Of a stretch of 40,663 nt of DNA, positions 1 to 9,138 are shown in pieces. The stretch lies in the NCBI RefSeq assembly GCF_001434815.1, contig NZ_AZDU01000015.1:1-40663 (forward strand), written 5' to 3'. The notes under the pieces were generated by a model. The model did no database searches. It was not told the origin of the DNA and worked only from the letters and a program-made list of their open reading frames with translations. The number at the start of each line of letters is the position of its first letter. Position 1 is the first letter of the stretch. This DNA comes from Lactobacillus equicursoris DSM 19284 = JCM 14600 = CIP 110162 (GTDB taxonomy: Bacteria; Bacillota; Bacilli; Lactobacillales; Lactobacillaceae). The position numbers were made by a program, and so were the translations under genes.

Positions 1-90
1 TGGCTAACAAAGGTTGGGGGAATCGTCAGTCGAAAAAGTCCATGGCTACCTACAATAGGGGGCATCATCCCCCCTACCGACCAAACAAAA
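1..90. other. Window edge, no gene recognised; short GC hairpin
   Basis: No coding region is supported here. A perfect 7-bp inverted repeat (TAGGGGG at 56-62, CCCCCTA at 70-76) forms a hairpin without a following T-run. One forward frame stays open from the edge to a stop at about 121-123, but it would run through the terminator, so I do not call it a gene. The stretch may be the tail of a gene or RNA that starts outside the window. Confidence 0.4.
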
Positions 91-118
91 AACAGGCTCA
101 GATTGAGCCTGTTTTTTC
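91..118. terminator. Bidirectional intrinsic terminator
   Basis: The arms AACAGGCTCA (91-100) and TGAGCCTGTT (104-113) have a 3-nt loop, a T-run on the plus strand and an A-run on the other side. It sits directly after the stop of the minus-strand oppA paralogue and can also end a plus-strand transcript entering from the left. Confidence 0.85.
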
Positions 119-123
119 ATAGA

Positions 124-1731
124 TTAGTTAACGGATGCGTACTTGAAGTCCCAGTGGTCGCGCAAGTTGATCAAGTTCTTGATGTTTGGCCGGACGATCC
201 AAGCGCTAGTGCTGGAGTAAAGTGGTGAAACCCCAACGTCCTTCAAGAGGACGCCTTCAGCCTTAGCCAAGTCGTTAAAGCGTTCCTTGTCTGAGCCAGT
301 GGTCTTAGAAGCCTTGATCAAGTTGTCGTATTGACTATTGCTCCACTTACCGCCGTTTTGGCTGTTAGTGGTCGTCATCAATTCCAAGAAGGAGATTGGG
401 TCGTTGAAGTCAGCGCCCCAAGCAGTGACAACCATGTCGAAGTTGCCGGCGTCAGTTCTAGCCAAACGCGTCTTAAATGGCAGGTTTTGCGTAGTGATCG
501 TTACTTGTGGCAAGGTTTCTTGGATGCTTGACTGCATAGCTTCCGTTGACTTCTTAGCGCCGTCAGTATCGTCTGACAACAGCTTCAAGTTCAGCTTGCT
601 AATGCCAAGTTCTTTCATACCCTTCTTCAGGTACTTTTGAGCTTCAGCCTTGTTGTAGTCGATGTAGACTTCATCGCTCTTAGATACCAAGTTGATGTAG
701 TCTTCGCCGTTGTACTTGGTCAATTTAGCTGGCGTTAAAGTCTTGGAAACCGTGTTGCTGCCGCCCAATACCTTGATCAGGTTCTTCCGGTTAACAGCCA
801 AAGACAGCGCCTTTCTGATGTTGGCGTTCTTTAAGTACTTGTTCTTAGCTTGGTTGAATTGAATGTAAAAAGTCGTCCCGCGTGGGTAAAGAGTGTAGCC
901 CTTAACGCTCTTCAATTGCTTGCTTTGTTCAGCGTCAAGAGAAACCGCGTCAAGCTTGTTTGATTGGTACAAGTTGTAGGCCGTTGATGGCGTCTTTTGG
1001 ACGCTGTAGTTAACTGCGTCAAGCTTCACGTTCTTCTTGTCCCAGTAGTTTTGGTTCTTCTTCAGCTTCCATGACAGGTTTGACCCAGTCCAGCCAGTCA
1101 TCACGTAAGGACCGTTGTAGGCCATGTACTTAGAGGCAGTACCGTACTTAGAGCCGTACTTCTTAACGGCTTTTTCTTGTTGCGGGAAAAAGCTGGCAAA
1201 AGCCATCAGGTTGTTGAAGTAAGAAATCCGCCGGTCCAAGGTCACAACCAGCTTGTAGTCGCCAACGGCCTTGATGCCCAAAGTTTCAGGCTTCTTTTTG
1301 CCATTTTGGATGTCCATGGCGTTTTTGATGCCTTCAAAAAGGTAGGCGTATTGGGAAGCAGTCTTTGGATCAACCGTTCTTCTCCATGAGTAAACGAAGT
1401 CCTTGGCAGTAACTGGAGTACCGTCGTTCCACTTGGACTTTCTCAAAGTGAAGGTGTAAGTCTTGCCGTCCTTTGACACAGTTTCGCTAGTTGCCAGTGC
1501 CTTTTCTTGGCTCCCGTCTGACTTAGCCCGGTAAAGACCTTCCATGGTGTTGATCAATTGGGTAAAGCTGGCACTGTCAGTTGCTTTTGACAGGTCCATG
1601 GTTGGGATTTCAGCTGATTCTTCCCAGTTCAGCTCTTTTTTGCTGGAAGTGGATGAGTTGCCGCCGCAGGCAGTTAATGCCAGGGCTGCCAGCACCACGC
1701 TGCCAGCTGCGAAAAATTTAGCCTTTTTCAT
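124..1731 (-). CDS. oppA: Oligopeptide ABC transporter substrate-binding lipoprotein (OppA family)
   Basis: This 535-residue protein would capture peptides outside the membrane for an Opp-type ABC importer. It starts with a lipoprotein signal: a Lys-rich N-terminus, a hydrophobic stretch, and the lipobox LTAC with the lipidated Cys near residue 22. The body has SBP_bac_5 family hallmarks, including WNDGTPVTAKDFVYSWRR and the GPYVMTGWTGSNLSWKL region. The start has a good ribosome-binding site (AAGGAGG, minus strand). No opp permease or ATPase gene is adjacent, so it is an orphan binding protein. It resembles the two other OppA copies at 9139-10758 and 24776-26416, above all in the WTGSNL-WKL-YWDKK segment. 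It ends at a bidirectional terminator. The ligand cannot be told from sequence; family assignment is secure. Confidence 0.93.
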   Translation of the reverse strand: MKKAKFFAAGSVVLAALALTACGGNSSTSSKKELNWEESAEIPTMDLSKATDSASFTQLINTMEGLYRAKSDGSQEKALATSETVSKDGKTYTFTLRKSKWNDGTPVTAKDFVYSWRRTVDPKTASQYAYLFEGIKNAMDIQNGKKKPETLGIKAVGDYKLVVTLDRRISYFNNLMAFASFFPQQEKAVKKYGSKYGTASKYMAYNGPYVMTGWTGSNLSWKLKKNQNYWDKKNVKLDAVNYSVQKTPSTAYNLYQSNKLDAVSLDAEQSKQLKSVKGYTLYPRGTTFYIQFNQAKNKYLKNANIRKALSLAVNRKNLIKVLGGSNTVSKTLTPAKLTKYNGEDYINLVSKSDEVYIDYNKAEAQKYLKKGMKELGISKLNLKLLSDDTDGAKKSTEAMQSSIQETLPQVTITTQNLPFKTRLARTDAGNFDMVVTAWGADFNDPISFLELMTTTNSQNGGKWSNSQYDNLIKASKTTGSDKERFNDLAKAEGVLLKDVGVSPLYSSTSAWIVRPNIKNLINLRDHWDFKYASVN

Positions 1732-1929
1732 GTTTTTCCTCCTTGAAAAATGATATTGGCAAACACTAATTTCAGTTTATCAGTAAAAAATGCAGAAAGA
1801 AAGCGATTCAAGCAACTATGAGCGAAAGATGAACTAAACATTAGTTAGGGTCACCATCAAAGTGAAACAACTTTAAGTAATAGTTCAGCAAAAATTAAGA
1901 AAAACAATCGGATTATTTTTGACTAATAC

Positions 1930-1983
1930 TTGCCAAGCAAGAAAAAATGTACTACACTAACAGTGTATTAGATAACTAGTACA
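1930..1983 (+). promoter_or_regulatory. gntR promoter with overlapping operator-like inverted repeats
   Basis: A sigma-A type promoter fits: TTGCCA (1930-1935), 17-nt spacer, TACACT (1953-1958). Two overlapping dyads lie on it: TACACT-AAC-AGTGTA (1953-1967, perfect arms), which contains the -10, and TGTATTAG-ATAA-CTAGTACA (1964-1983, 7 of 8 positions paired) just downstream. YtrA-subfamily GntR regulators usually bind such dyads in their own promoter, so autorepression is the likely purpose. This is inference from position and symmetry. Confidence 0.65.
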
Positions 1984-2000
1984 GTGGATAGGTGGAAAAT

Positions 2001-2372
2001 ATGAAATTTAAAGACAACATCCCCATTTACGTGCAGATCGAAGATTACATCTTCTTAGAGCTGGCTCAGGGGAAGCTCAAAGCTGGCGACAAGCTGCCAT
2101 CAGTTCGGGCCTTGGCCGTGGAGCTGACGGTGAATGTGAACACCGTGCAAAGGGCCTTGAGAGAGTTAACGGCCCAAGGCTACATTTATTCTAAAAGAGG
2201 CGAAGGCAACTTTGTCACTGAGGACGAAGCCCTGCTAGAAGCGGCCAAGCGCAAGCTGTTGGTCAGCGAACCAGCTGCTTTTGTCAGCCGGATGGAAAAA
2301 TTAGGAGTCGAAAGGGATAAGATCGGCAGGATTTTGGAGCAATACCTGCAAGAAACGGATCGAGGAGAGTAA
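2001..2372 (+). CDS. GntR family transcriptional regulator, YtrA subfamily
   Basis: A 123-residue DNA-binding regulator. The winged helix-turn-helix spans about residues 8-75 (IPIYVQIEDYI, then LPSVRALAVEL, VNTVQRALREL and GYIYSKRGEGNFV). Only a short, helical C-terminal part of roughly 45 residues follows, as in YtrA-type GntR proteins, which lack a large effector domain. I chose ATG 2001 because AGGTGG (1990-1995) is well spaced for it; an in-frame GTG at 1992 lies inside that ribosome-binding site. The gene is the first of a three-gene operon with an ABC ATPase (start 2374) and membrane protein (3078), separated by 1-2 bases. That order is typical of YtrA-like units, which often answer cell-envelope stress. 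The inducer is unknown. Confidence 0.9.
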   Translation: MKFKDNIPIYVQIEDYIFLELAQGKLKAGDKLPSVRALAVELTVNVNTVQRALRELTAQGYIYSKRGEGNFVTEDEALLEAAKRKLLVSEPAAFVSRMEKLGVERDKIGRILEQYLQETDRGE

Positions 2373-2373
2373 T

Positions 2374-3075
2374 ATGAGCAAAACTTTGGAGATTAAGGAT
2401 TTAAGCTACCGGAAGAATTCGAAGAAAATCCTGGAGAGAGTCAACTTAAGCCTGGAAGCGGGGCAAATCGTGGCCCTCTTAGGCGCCAATGGGGCGGGCA
2501 AGACCAGCCTGATGCGGGTGATTGCCGGCGTGGCCAAGCACTACCAAGGGCAAGTTTCGGTTTGTAGGGAAAGCGATGAGGATGCCCGCAAGCAGTACCT
2601 GGCCATGACCGACAACCTGGCCTACTTTAGAGATTCAGTCAAGATCAAGGATGTGGCGGCTTTTTACCAAGGAGTTTACCCAGACTTTGACCAAGAGCAA
2701 TTTGAACAAATCCTGGAATTCATGAACTTAAATCAGGATGAAAAGCTGGGAGCTCTTTCAAAAGGGATGAAGGAGAAGTTAATCATTGCCCTGACCTTTG
2801 CCCGCCGGGCTAAGCTCTACCTTCTGGATGAGCCTTTTAGCGGGATCGACCTGATGAGCCGGAAGAAGATCGTGAAGTCGCTTCTGCTCTGGAAGCCAGA
2901 AGACGCAACCCTGGTTATCAGCGACCACGTATTAGGTGAAGTGGCTACGATCATTGATGAAGTCGTTTTGGTTAAAAATCACTCCGTTCTTGAGCAAAGA
3001 AGCGCAGACGAAATTCGGGAGCAAAACGAAAGCCTGGAAGAGTGGTACGAAGGCTTTTATGAAGGGGAGGAATAG
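2374..3075 (+). CDS. ABC transporter ATP-binding protein
   Basis: A 233-residue ABC ATPase that powers export or membrane-stress functions together with the next gene. Walker A is GANGAGKTS (about residues 37-45), the signature is LSKGMKEK (about 129-136), Walker B is LYLLDEPFSGID, and the switch His is in ISDH. Length and order are normal for a single-domain exporter-type ATPase. The start lies one base after the gntR stop, so translation is probably coupled. The partner is the multi-pass protein at 3078-3917. The substrate is unknown; YtrB-like ATPases of Bacillus are the closest functional model, by context only. Confidence 0.92.
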   Translation: MSKTLEIKDLSYRKNSKKILERVNLSLEAGQIVALLGANGAGKTSLMRVIAGVAKHYQGQVSVCRESDEDARKQYLAMTDNLAYFRDSVKIKDVAAFYQGVYPDFDQEQFEQILEFMNLNQDEKLGALSKGMKEKLIIALTFARRAKLYLLDEPFSGIDLMSRKKIVKSLLLWKPEDATLVISDHVLGEVATIIDEVVLVKNHSVLEQRSADEIREQNESLEEWYEGFYEGEE

Positions 3076-3077
3076 AA

Positions 3078-3917
3078 ATGACGAATTTTAAGTCAGTCTT
3101 TAAGACGATGCTGAAGCAAAAGAACAAGCAGGCCCTAGCCTACTTTGCCGTGGGGGCGATTGTCAGCCTGGTAGCGACGATCTTCTTTATTTTTAGATAC
3201 GGGTTAAAAAACGCTGACAGCGCGGCAATTGGGATTGGGATTAGTGCTGTGGTGCTCTTGGTCGTTTACATCGCCTTTGAATTTGCCGTGGTACTACAGG
3301 CCCACCGGGTTTCCCGGAGCCAGACCTGGCAGCTGGTGCCAGCTAAAAAGCTCGATCTCTTGTCAGCCAACGTTCTCTCGGGTACGATCAGCGTTTTCTT
3401 CATGACCCTCTTGTGCGTTGTCCTCTTTTTCTTCTTGCTGATTCCCTTCATGCTGCAGGCCAAATTTGAAGGAAACCTCTTCCTAGGGATGGGGGACGTG
3501 GTAAAAAATGGCCTCTTTTGGGAAGGACTTGTCTGGTTTATTCTCTTTGCCTTTGTAGCAGTAGTTGCCAACATTTGCTTCTTCCTTTTCCTCTTGGATC
3601 TTACCAGTGCTTTGGCCGACTTCTTGCCCCTAAAGGGCTGGACTTCGAAGCTAGTTAAAGTGGTGATCTTGTTTATCCTATTCTTCCTCGGCGGGGCCAT
3701 GATGTCCCGGATTGGAGACGTCTTCTCCAATTTTGCCACTAGTACCTTCAGCTTTGCCCTGAGCAGTAAAGGCTTTAGCTATAATTCCAATGCTAGTGGT
3801 CAAGGTCTGGGCGATTTATGGATGTTGCTCTTAGCTACGGCTATTTACGGCGCAATCTTCTTTGGCGGCGAGTATCTAATTATGAAGTACCTGACTGAAG
3901 GCAAGGATAAGTTTTAA
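3078..3917 (+). CDS. ABC transporter permease-like membrane protein
   Basis: A 279-residue integral membrane protein with about six hydrophobic segments, at roughly residues 20-40, 50-75, 105-130, 150-180, 195-215 and 245-265. No specific domain signature is recognised. It follows the ATPase gene by two bases and precedes a terminator, so it is taken as the membrane partner of that ATPase, of the ABC-2 type seen beside YtrA regulators. What it moves is unknown. Confidence 0.8.
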   Translation: MTNFKSVFKTMLKQKNKQALAYFAVGAIVSLVATIFFIFRYGLKNADSAAIGIGISAVVLLVVYIAFEFAVVLQAHRVSRSQTWQLVPAKKLDLLSANVLSGTISVFFMTLLCVVLFFFLLIPFMLQAKFEGNLFLGMGDVVKNGLFWEGLVWFILFAFVAVVANICFFLFLLDLTSALADFLPLKGWTSKLVKVVILFILFFLGGAMMSRIGDVFSNFATSTFSFALSSKGFSYNSNASGQGLGDLWMLLLATAIYGAIFFGGEYLIMKYLTEGKDKF

Positions 3918-3926
3918 GATTTTGCT

Positions 3927-3960
3927 AAAAAGCAGCTTGATTCGTTCAGGCTGCTTTTTT
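3927..3960 (+). terminator. Terminator of the gntR-ABC operon
   Basis: The arms AAAAAGCAGC (3927-3936) and GCTGCTTTTT (3950-3959) end in a run of T, ten bases after the permease stop. Confidence 0.85.
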
Positions 3961-3984
3961 CCTATATAAGTAGGAGATTATTGG

Positions 3985-4013
3985 TTGAATTTTTGACCTA
4001 TAACGAGTAAACT
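3985..4013 (+). promoter_or_regulatory. Probable gltX promoter
   Basis: TTGAAT (3985-3990), 17-nt spacer and TAAACT (4008-4013) fit a sigma-A promoter about 35 bases upstream of the gltX start. No T-box features were seen in the short leader. Confidence 0.5.
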
Positions 4014-4049
4014 AAGTAAGTTGAAGAATAGTAAGAAAGAGGCATGATT

Positions 4050-5552
4050 TTGGCTAATAAAAAAATCCGCGTTAGATACGCGCCATCACCAACTGGCCAC
4101 CTGCACATTGGTAACGCGCGTACCGCTTTGTTTAACTACTTATTTGCCCGTCACAACAAGGGTACTCTGGTTTTAAGAATCGAAGACACTGACACTGCTC
4201 GTAACGTTGAAGGCGGCGCTGAATCCCAAATCGAAAACCTGCACTGGCTGGGGATTGATTGGGACGAAGGCCCAGACGTTGGCGGCGACTACGGTCCTTA
4301 CAAGCAGTCTGAAAGAAAAGACATCTACCAAAAGTACATCGACCAACTGCTTGAAGAAGGCAAGGCTTACTACTCATTTGAAACTGAGGAAGAACTGGAA
4401 GCTCAGCGTGAAGAACAAAGAGCCATGGGGATCGCTCCTCACTACGTTTACGAATACGAAGGCATGACGGCTGACGAAATCGCCAAGTCTCAAGAAGAAG
4501 CCCGCGCTAAGGGTCTTAAGCCAGTTGTCCGTATTCACATTCCAGAAGGCGTAACCTACGAATGGGACGACATCGTTAAGGGTCACTTAAGCTTTGAATC
4601 TGACACCATCGGCGGCGACTTTGTTATCCAAAAGCGCGACGGGATGCCAACTTACAACTTTGCCGTTGTGATCGATGACCACTTGATGGAAATCAGCCAC
4701 GTTTTGCGCGGGGATGACCACATCTCAAACACGCCAAAGCAATTGTGCGTATACGAAGCCTTGGGCTGGGAAGCACCTGTTTTTGGCCACATGACTTTGA
4801 TCATCAACTCTGCAACTGGCAAGAAGTTGTCAAAGCGTGACGAATCAGTTCTGCAATTCATCGAACAATACCGGGAACTTGGTTTCCTGCCAGAAGCCAT
4901 GTTCAACTTCATCACTTTGCTGGGCTGGTCACCAGTTGGTGAAAGTGAAATCTTCTCAAAGCGGGAATTCATCAAGCAATTTGACCCAGCTCGTCTGTCC
5001 AAGTCACCAGCTGCCTTTGACCAAAAGAAGCTGGATTGGGTCAACAACCAATACATGAAGACGGCTGACCGCGATGAACTGCTTGACTTGTCCTTGCACA
5101 ACTTGCAAGAAGCTGGTCTGGTAGAAGCTAGTCCTGAACCAGGCAAGATGGAATGGGTAAGACAATTGGTCAACATGTACGCTAACCAAATGTCCTACAC
5201 CAAGCAAATCGTTGATTTGTCAAAGATCTTCTTTACTGAAGCCAAGTACCTGACTGACGAAGAAATCGATGAATTCAAGAAGGACGAAGCTCGTCCAGCC
5301 ATCGAAAACTTCAGAAGCCAATTGGAAAAATTGGACAACTTCACGGCTAAGAAGATCATGGGCGCTATCCAAGCTACCCGGAAGGAAACTGGCATCAAGG
5401 GCCGCAAGCTCTTCATGCCAATCCGGATTGCTACTACCCGGTCAATGGTGGGCCCTGGTATCGGCGAAGCCATGGAATTGATGGGCAAGGAAAAGGTCCT
5501 GGCTCACTTGGATCTGACTTTGAAGCAGCTTGACGAAGCTGGCATCGAATAA
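4050..5552 (+). CDS. gltX: Glutamyl-tRNA synthetase
   Basis: Charges tRNA-Glu and, in organisms like this, usually tRNA-Gln before amidation. It is a class I synthetase of 500 residues. The Rossmann core carries the HIGH-type motif [10 protein letters not shown] near the N-terminus and the KMSKS equivalent KLSKR near residue 255; the anticodon-binding helical region fills the C-terminal third ([14 protein letters not shown] to [10 protein letters not shown]). Two starts are possible. ATG 4044 would lie one base after the GAGG ribosome-binding site at 4039-4042, too close, while TTG 4050 is spaced by seven and gives [16 protein letters not shown], the usual family start. I therefore prefer 4050. 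Single gene with its own promoter and terminator. Confidence 0.96.
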   Translation: MANKKIRVRYAPSPTGHLHIGNARTALFNYLFARHNKGTLVLRIEDTDTARNVEGGAESQIENLHWLGIDWDEGPDVGGDYGPYKQSERKDIYQKYIDQLLEEGKAYYSFETEEELEAQREEQRAMGIAPHYVYEYEGMTADEIAKSQEEARAKGLKPVVRIHIPEGVTYEWDDIVKGHLSFESDTIGGDFVIQKRDGMPTYNFAVVIDDHLMEISHVLRGDDHISNTPKQLCVYEALGWEAPVFGHMTLIINSATGKKLSKRDESVLQFIEQYRELGFLPEAMFNFITLLGWSPVGESEIFSKREFIKQFDPARLSKSPAAFDQKKLDWVNNQYMKTADRDELLDLSLHNLQEAGLVEASPEPGKMEWVRQLVNMYANQMSYTKQIVDLSKIFFTEAKYLTDEEIDEFKKDEARPAIENFRSQLEKLDNFTAKKIMGAIQATRKETGIKGRKLFMPIRIATTRSMVGPGIGEAMELMGKEKVLAHLDLTLKQLDEAGIE

Positions 5553-5571
5553 GCTAAAGAACAAAGGAAAA

Positions 5572-5601
5572 GACTTTTACCAAGCGGTAAAAGCCTTTTT
5601 T
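5572..5601. terminator. gltX terminator, possibly bidirectional
   Basis: The arms CTTTTACC (5574-5581) and GGTAAAAG (5586-5593) have an AAGC loop and T6 behind. The opposite strand has a broken T-run, so it may also serve the convergent yeiH-like gene. The stem is nearly the same as the one at 7659-7685. Confidence 0.85.
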
Positions 5602-5633
5602 CATGCAATCGATTAAATTGTTTGTTTTATTTT

Positions 5634-6659
5634 TTACCAGAGCCCCATTAGCCGCTGCAAAAGCAGGCTGACGGCTGTGATCCCGGCCCAGCAGGAAGCG
5701 CCGAGCAGGAGGGGCTTGGCCCCGGACTTGACCAGCTTGACGATGTTGGAGTTAAGGCCGATCGCGGCCATGGCCATGACGATCATGAACTTGCTCAACT
5801 CCTTTAAAGGCAGGAAGACATTGGCATTTACCCCATTAGCCAGGGCAAAGGTCGTGATTAAGGATGCCAGGACAAAGTAGAGGATGAAGGCGGGGAAGGC
5901 CCGCTTCAAGCTGAAGCTGTTGCCTCTTTGCTCCTTTTTGGCGGTGAAATAGCCTAAGGCCAGGGTGATAGGGATGATGGCCAGGGTTCTGGTTAATTTG
6001 ACGGTCACGGCCTTGTCCAGGGTCTGGCTGCCCAAATGGAACATGCTGTCCCAGGTCGCCGCCGCGGCAGTGACGGAAGAAGTGTCGTTGATGGCTGTCC
6101 CGGCAAAGATGCCGAAAGAAGTCCCCGAAGTCTGGTCAAAGCCCAGGAGCTTGCCAAAGATGGGGAAGAGGATGGCGGCCAGGACGTTGAAAAAGAAGAT
6201 AACAGAGATGGCCTGGGCCACTTCGTCATCGTCAGCGTCGATAACCGGGGCGGTAGCGGCGATGGCGCTGCCCCCGCAGATGGATGAGCCAACCCCGATC
6301 AAGGTTGAGATCTTGCCGGGGATGTTTAAAGACTTGTGCAAAAGCCAGGCGAGCAAGAGAGAAGTTGAGATGGTGCAGATGATGATCGGCAGGGACTGGC
6401 GGCCGGTCTTGACGACCACCTGCAGGTCCATCCCGAAGCCCAAGAGAACGACAGCTGTTTGCAGGATATACTTGGACGACCACTTGATCCCGCTGGCCGC
6501 GCCTTGCTTGTCTTCCCAAAAGAGAGTGATGACCATGCCAAACAAGATGGCGAAGACGGCGCCCCCGATGACTGGCAGGGCCTTGCCTAAGAGCCAGGCG
6601 GGGATAGCGATGGCCAGGCAGACCAGGATGCCGGGCAGATTCTTTTTAATCCAATTCAT
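5634..6659 (-). CDS. YeiH/UPF0324 family membrane transporter (putative sulfate exporter family)
   Basis: A 341-residue multi-pass membrane protein with about ten hydrophobic segments. The family is often annotated as putative sulfate exporter; the substrate is not established. Typical segments are the [11 protein letters not shown] region, [35 protein letters not shown] and [14 protein letters not shown]. The reading frame extends upstream to 6833, but that would overlap the divergent lysR gene. ATG 6659 has GGAGG ten bases before it and gives the family-like start [10 protein letters not shown], so I use it. It is paired head-to-head with a LysR regulator, the standard arrangement of this family. 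Its G+C looks higher than the neighbourhood: one 60-base line (6361-6420) counts to 36 G+C. Confidence 0.88.
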   Translation of the reverse strand: MNWIKKNLPGILVCLAIAIPAWLLGKALPVIGGAVFAILFGMVITLFWEDKQGAASGIKWSSKYILQTAVVLLGFGMDLQVVVKTGRQSLPIIICTISTSLLLAWLLHKSLNIPGKISTLIGVGSSICGGSAIAATAPVIDADDDEVAQAISVIFFFNVLAAILFPIFGKLLGFDQTSGTSFGIFAGTAINDTSSVTAAAATWDSMFHLGSQTLDKAVTVKLTRTLAIIPITLALGYFTAKKEQRGNSFSLKRAFPAFILYFVLASLITTFALANGVNANVFLPLKELSKFMIVMAMAAIGLNSNIVKLVKSGAKPLLLGASCWAGITAVSLLLQRLMGLW

Positions 6660-6777
6660 TTCTTTATTGCCTCCAGATATTTTTTGAACATGCTTTAGTA
6701 TAGTAGTAAAATAGTAGAAAATAAAATTATAGATTATTATCTGTCGATAAAGCAAAATTATTGTAAGGAGGCAGGGG
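6660..6777. promoter_or_regulatory. Divergent control region of yeiH-like and lysR genes
   Basis: This 118-base AT-rich gap holds a dyad TTATC-TGTC-GATAA (6737-6750). On the minus strand a perfect TATAAT (plus 6726-6731) follows a weak TTGCTT at 18 nt, and the dyad lies within that spacer. LysR proteins commonly bind such A/T dyads between themselves and their target. Promoter placement is tentative. Confidence 0.5.
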
Positions 6778-7653
6778 ATGCTGGATTTTCGCGTCAAAAC
6801 ATTTTTAACGGTCTGTGAGACCATGAACTTCACCCGGGCGGCTGACCGCCTGCACGTGACCCAGCCGGCTGTGTCCCAGCATATCCGCTATTTGGAGAAG
6901 GAGTACCAGGTCAAGCTCTTCAGCTACCAGGGCAAGAAACTGACCTTGACTGCGGCGGGAGAGAAACTCCGCCAGGCCATGCGGCAGATGCAGAGCGATG
7001 AGCGCCTGCTTAAAGCGGAAATCAAGCAGGCTGACCTGCCGCCGGTCCGCTTTGGGGTAACCATGACGATTGGGGAATACGTCTTAGCCAGGCCGCTAAG
7101 CCGCTTTTTAAAAGATCATCCCCAGACCAATGTGGAAGTCGTCTACGGCAACACCCAGTTTTTGACCAAGAAATTGGATGAGGGGGACCTGGACTTTGCC
7201 TTGGTAGAAGGAGACCCGGCCAGGGGCTATGCCAGCCTGCGCTACCAAAGCGAGGACTTCATCGCCGTCTGCTCGCCAGATTTGGCTTTTGCCAAGGAGC
7301 CGGACCAGATCGCCGACCTTTTTGACCAGCGCCTTTTGGTCAGGGAACCGGGTTCAGGGACCAGGAAGATCCTGGAGGACAGCTTAGGCGCCCAAGGGCG
7401 GGAACTGAGCGACTTCAAGCAGTATGTCCAGGTCGGCAACATGCAGATGATCACCCAGCTGCTTTTGGCCAACTGCGGGGTCTCTTTTTTGTACCAGACT
7501 GCCGTCAGTGACCTTTTAAAGGCAGGAAAGCTGCGGAAGTTGAATTTGCGGGACTTCCAGATCCGCCATGACTTCACCTTTATCTGGGAGAAGAGCAGCC
7601 TCTACGCTGACCGCCACCAGCAGATCTGCGCGGAACTGAAGGCAAGCAGATAA
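6778..7653 (+). CDS. LysR family transcriptional regulator
   Basis: A 291-residue activator or repressor. The N-terminal winged helix-turn-helix covers about residues 1-65 ([17 protein letters not shown], then [15 protein letters not shown]), followed by a linker helix and a periplasmic-binding-like effector domain from about residue 90 ([13 protein letters not shown] to the C-terminus). A strong AAGGAGG precedes the ATG. The divergent partner is a YeiH-type transporter, so it likely controls that gene and itself; the co-inducer is unknown. Like its partner it is rich in G+C at third positions. Confidence 0.93.
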   Translation: MLDFRVKTFLTVCETMNFTRAADRLHVTQPAVSQHIRYLEKEYQVKLFSYQGKKLTLTAAGEKLRQAMRQMQSDERLLKAEIKQADLPPVRFGVTMTIGEYVLARPLSRFLKDHPQTNVEVVYGNTQFLTKKLDEGDLDFALVEGDPARGYASLRYQSEDFIAVCSPDLAFAKEPDQIADLFDQRLLVREPGSGTRKILEDSLGAQGRELSDFKQYVQVGNMQMITQLLLANCGVSFLYQTAVSDLLKAGKLRKLNLRDFQIRHDFTFIWEKSSLYADRHQQICAELKASR

Positions 7654-7654
7654 G

Positions 7655-7691
7655 AAAAGACTTTTACCTGTTTTTGGTAAAAGTCTTTTTT
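7655..7691. terminator. Bidirectional terminator between lysR and pepV-like gene
   Basis: The arms GACTTTTACC (7659-7668) and GGTAAAAGTC (7676-7685) are perfect, with A-run and T-run on opposite sides. It lies between two convergent stops at 7653 and 7699. Confidence 0.9.
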
Positions 7692-7698
7692 GCATATT

Positions 7699-9117
7699 CT
7701 ACTTGCTTAATTCGTAAATGGCTTCCGCGTAGATGTCCAAGCTTTTCTCCAGTTCAGCCAGGCTGACGGATTCGTCGATGGCGTGGGCGGTGTCCAGGCT
7801 GCCGGGGAAGGCAGGCCCGTAGCCGACCCCGTTTTTAAAGAAGCGGCCATAGTTGGCGCCAGCGGAGATGATGGTCTCGCCAGCTTGGCCGGTCTGCTTT
7901 TCGTAGACGGAAAGGAGGGTCTTGACGAAGGGATCGTCGCTGGCAACGAAGTGGGGCTTTTCAAAGTCTTGGTAGGGTTGGAAGGTTGTTTGGCAGAAAG
8001 CGCCGAACTTGTCGTTTAGCTGCTGGCACATTTTTTCCGGGCTGGTCCCCCGGCTGTAACGGATGTCGCTCTTGATATAGGCTTCGGCTTGGCCTTTTTG
8101 GTAGCGGAAGACGGCCGGGCAGTTGATGGACTTGCCCATCTCGGAGTCAGTATTGGCGATCCCGATCTTTTCCCCGTAGTAGTCCTCCAGCTCAAGGTCA
8201 CCGGCAAAGTCCAGGAAATTTTTAGCCCGGCCGGTGAAAGGAAAGGCCCGTAAGAAGCTGGCCAGGAGGCAGGCCCCATTTTTCCCTTCCCAGGGAACTG
8301 AGGCGTGGGCGCTGACGCCTTCTAAACTTATCTTTAAGCTAGTACCATTGTCGCCAGCTGATTCGTTGATTTCCCCAGTCAAGCCATTTTTGGCCAAAAA
8401 GTCCGGGAAAGCTGTGGCAATTTTCGCAAGATTCTCGCCAGAGACAACGGCAGTCGCGGCGGCTGGAATCATGTTGGTGGCCTGGCCGGCAGTGAAGGAC
8501 TCAAGGATTAAGCCAGTAGCTTCTTTGCCAATAAAATCTGTCTTCAAAACAGCCAGACCAGCCTGGCCGGTTACGATAGGAAAAGAGGAGTCGGGGGAGA
8601 AGACCCAGTCAGGAGCCGGGCGTTTTTGGAGGTAGTACTTCATCCCCACCCAGTCGGTTTCCTCGTCAGTGCCGATAATCAAGGAAATCTTCTTTTTCGG
8701 CTGAAAACCGGCTTCCTTTAAAGCAAGGAGGGCGTAGTAGGCGGCTAAGGCCGGACCCTTGTTGTCGCTTGCTCCCCGGCCGAAGACTCTGCCGTCTTTG
8801 ACCCAGGGGGTAAAAGGATCCTGGCTCCAGCCTTCATCCGGCGGGACAACGTCGACGTGGACGGCCACGCCTAATTCCTGGTTGCCTTGGCCAAAAGTAA
8901 CGACCCCGGCATAGTTGTCGATGTTTTCAGTTTGAAAACCGTCCCGGTCAGCAATATTTAGGAATTTTTCCAAGGCCTTGACCGGACCAGGCCCCACTGG
9001 ATATTCGGGAGTCGCCAGGTCCATGTTTCTGACAGAATCGATGGCGATCAAGTCTTTTAAGTCAGCCAGGAGGACTGGCATTTTTTTACGGGCGAATTCT
9101 TGGTAGGGAAAAGTCAT
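7699..9117 (-). CDS. pepV: PepV-like M20 family dipeptidase
   Basis: A 472-residue cytoplasmic metallopeptidase expected to split dipeptides. The two-zinc site is intact: H87 and D89 in AVHVDVVP, D118 in GASDNKGP, the pair E152-E153 in GTDEETDW, D176 in FSPDSSFP, and a late His in DTAHAIDE. The His of the lid domain is present in VSAHASVPWEGKN. Length matches PepV (about 470), and the N-terminal region IAIDSVRNMDLATPEYPVG-GPVKAL is PepV-like. From memory it differs at many positions from the classic L. delbrueckii PepV, so it may be a paralogue. It lies 21 bases behind an oppA copy on the same strand, so imported peptides and this peptidase probably share one T-box-controlled message. Confidence 0.88.
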   Translation of the reverse strand: MTFPYQEFARKKMPVLLADLKDLIAIDSVRNMDLATPEYPVGPGPVKALEKFLNIADRDGFQTENIDNYAGVVTFGQGNQELGVAVHVDVVPPDEGWSQDPFTPWVKDGRVFGRGASDNKGPALAAYYALLALKEAGFQPKKKISLIIGTDEETDWVGMKYYLQKRPAPDWVFSPDSSFPIVTGQAGLAVLKTDFIGKEATGLILESFTAGQATNMIPAAATAVVSGENLAKIATAFPDFLAKNGLTGEINESAGDNGTSLKISLEGVSAHASVPWEGKNGACLLASFLRAFPFTGRAKNFLDFAGDLELEDYYGEKIGIANTDSEMGKSINCPAVFRYQKGQAEAYIKSDIRYSRGTSPEKMCQQLNDKFGAFCQTTFQPYQDFEKPHFVASDDPFVKTLLSVYEKQTGQAGETIISAGANYGRFFKNGVGYGPAFPGSLDTAHAIDESVSLAELEKSLDIYAEAIYELSK

Positions 9118-9138
9118 CTTTTGCTCCTTAGTAGTTAA

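Noticed and set aside
1-123. Plus-strand reading frame from the window edge to about 123
   Set aside because: The frame passes through the terminator stem and shows no recognisable protein motif.
1870-1900. CodY-like box upstream of the first oppA
   Set aside because: AATAGTTCAGCAAAAATT is similar to the CodY motif only with insertions; too weak to claim.
5965-6687. 240-codon plus-strand frame opposite the YeiH-like gene
   Set aside because: Shadow of the real gene in high-G+C DNA; composition and sequence do not resemble a protein family.
6660-6833. N-terminal extension of the YeiH-like protein up to 6833
   Set aside because: It would overlap the divergent lysR gene and its ribosome-binding site; the internal ATG 6659 has a good site and a family-like start.
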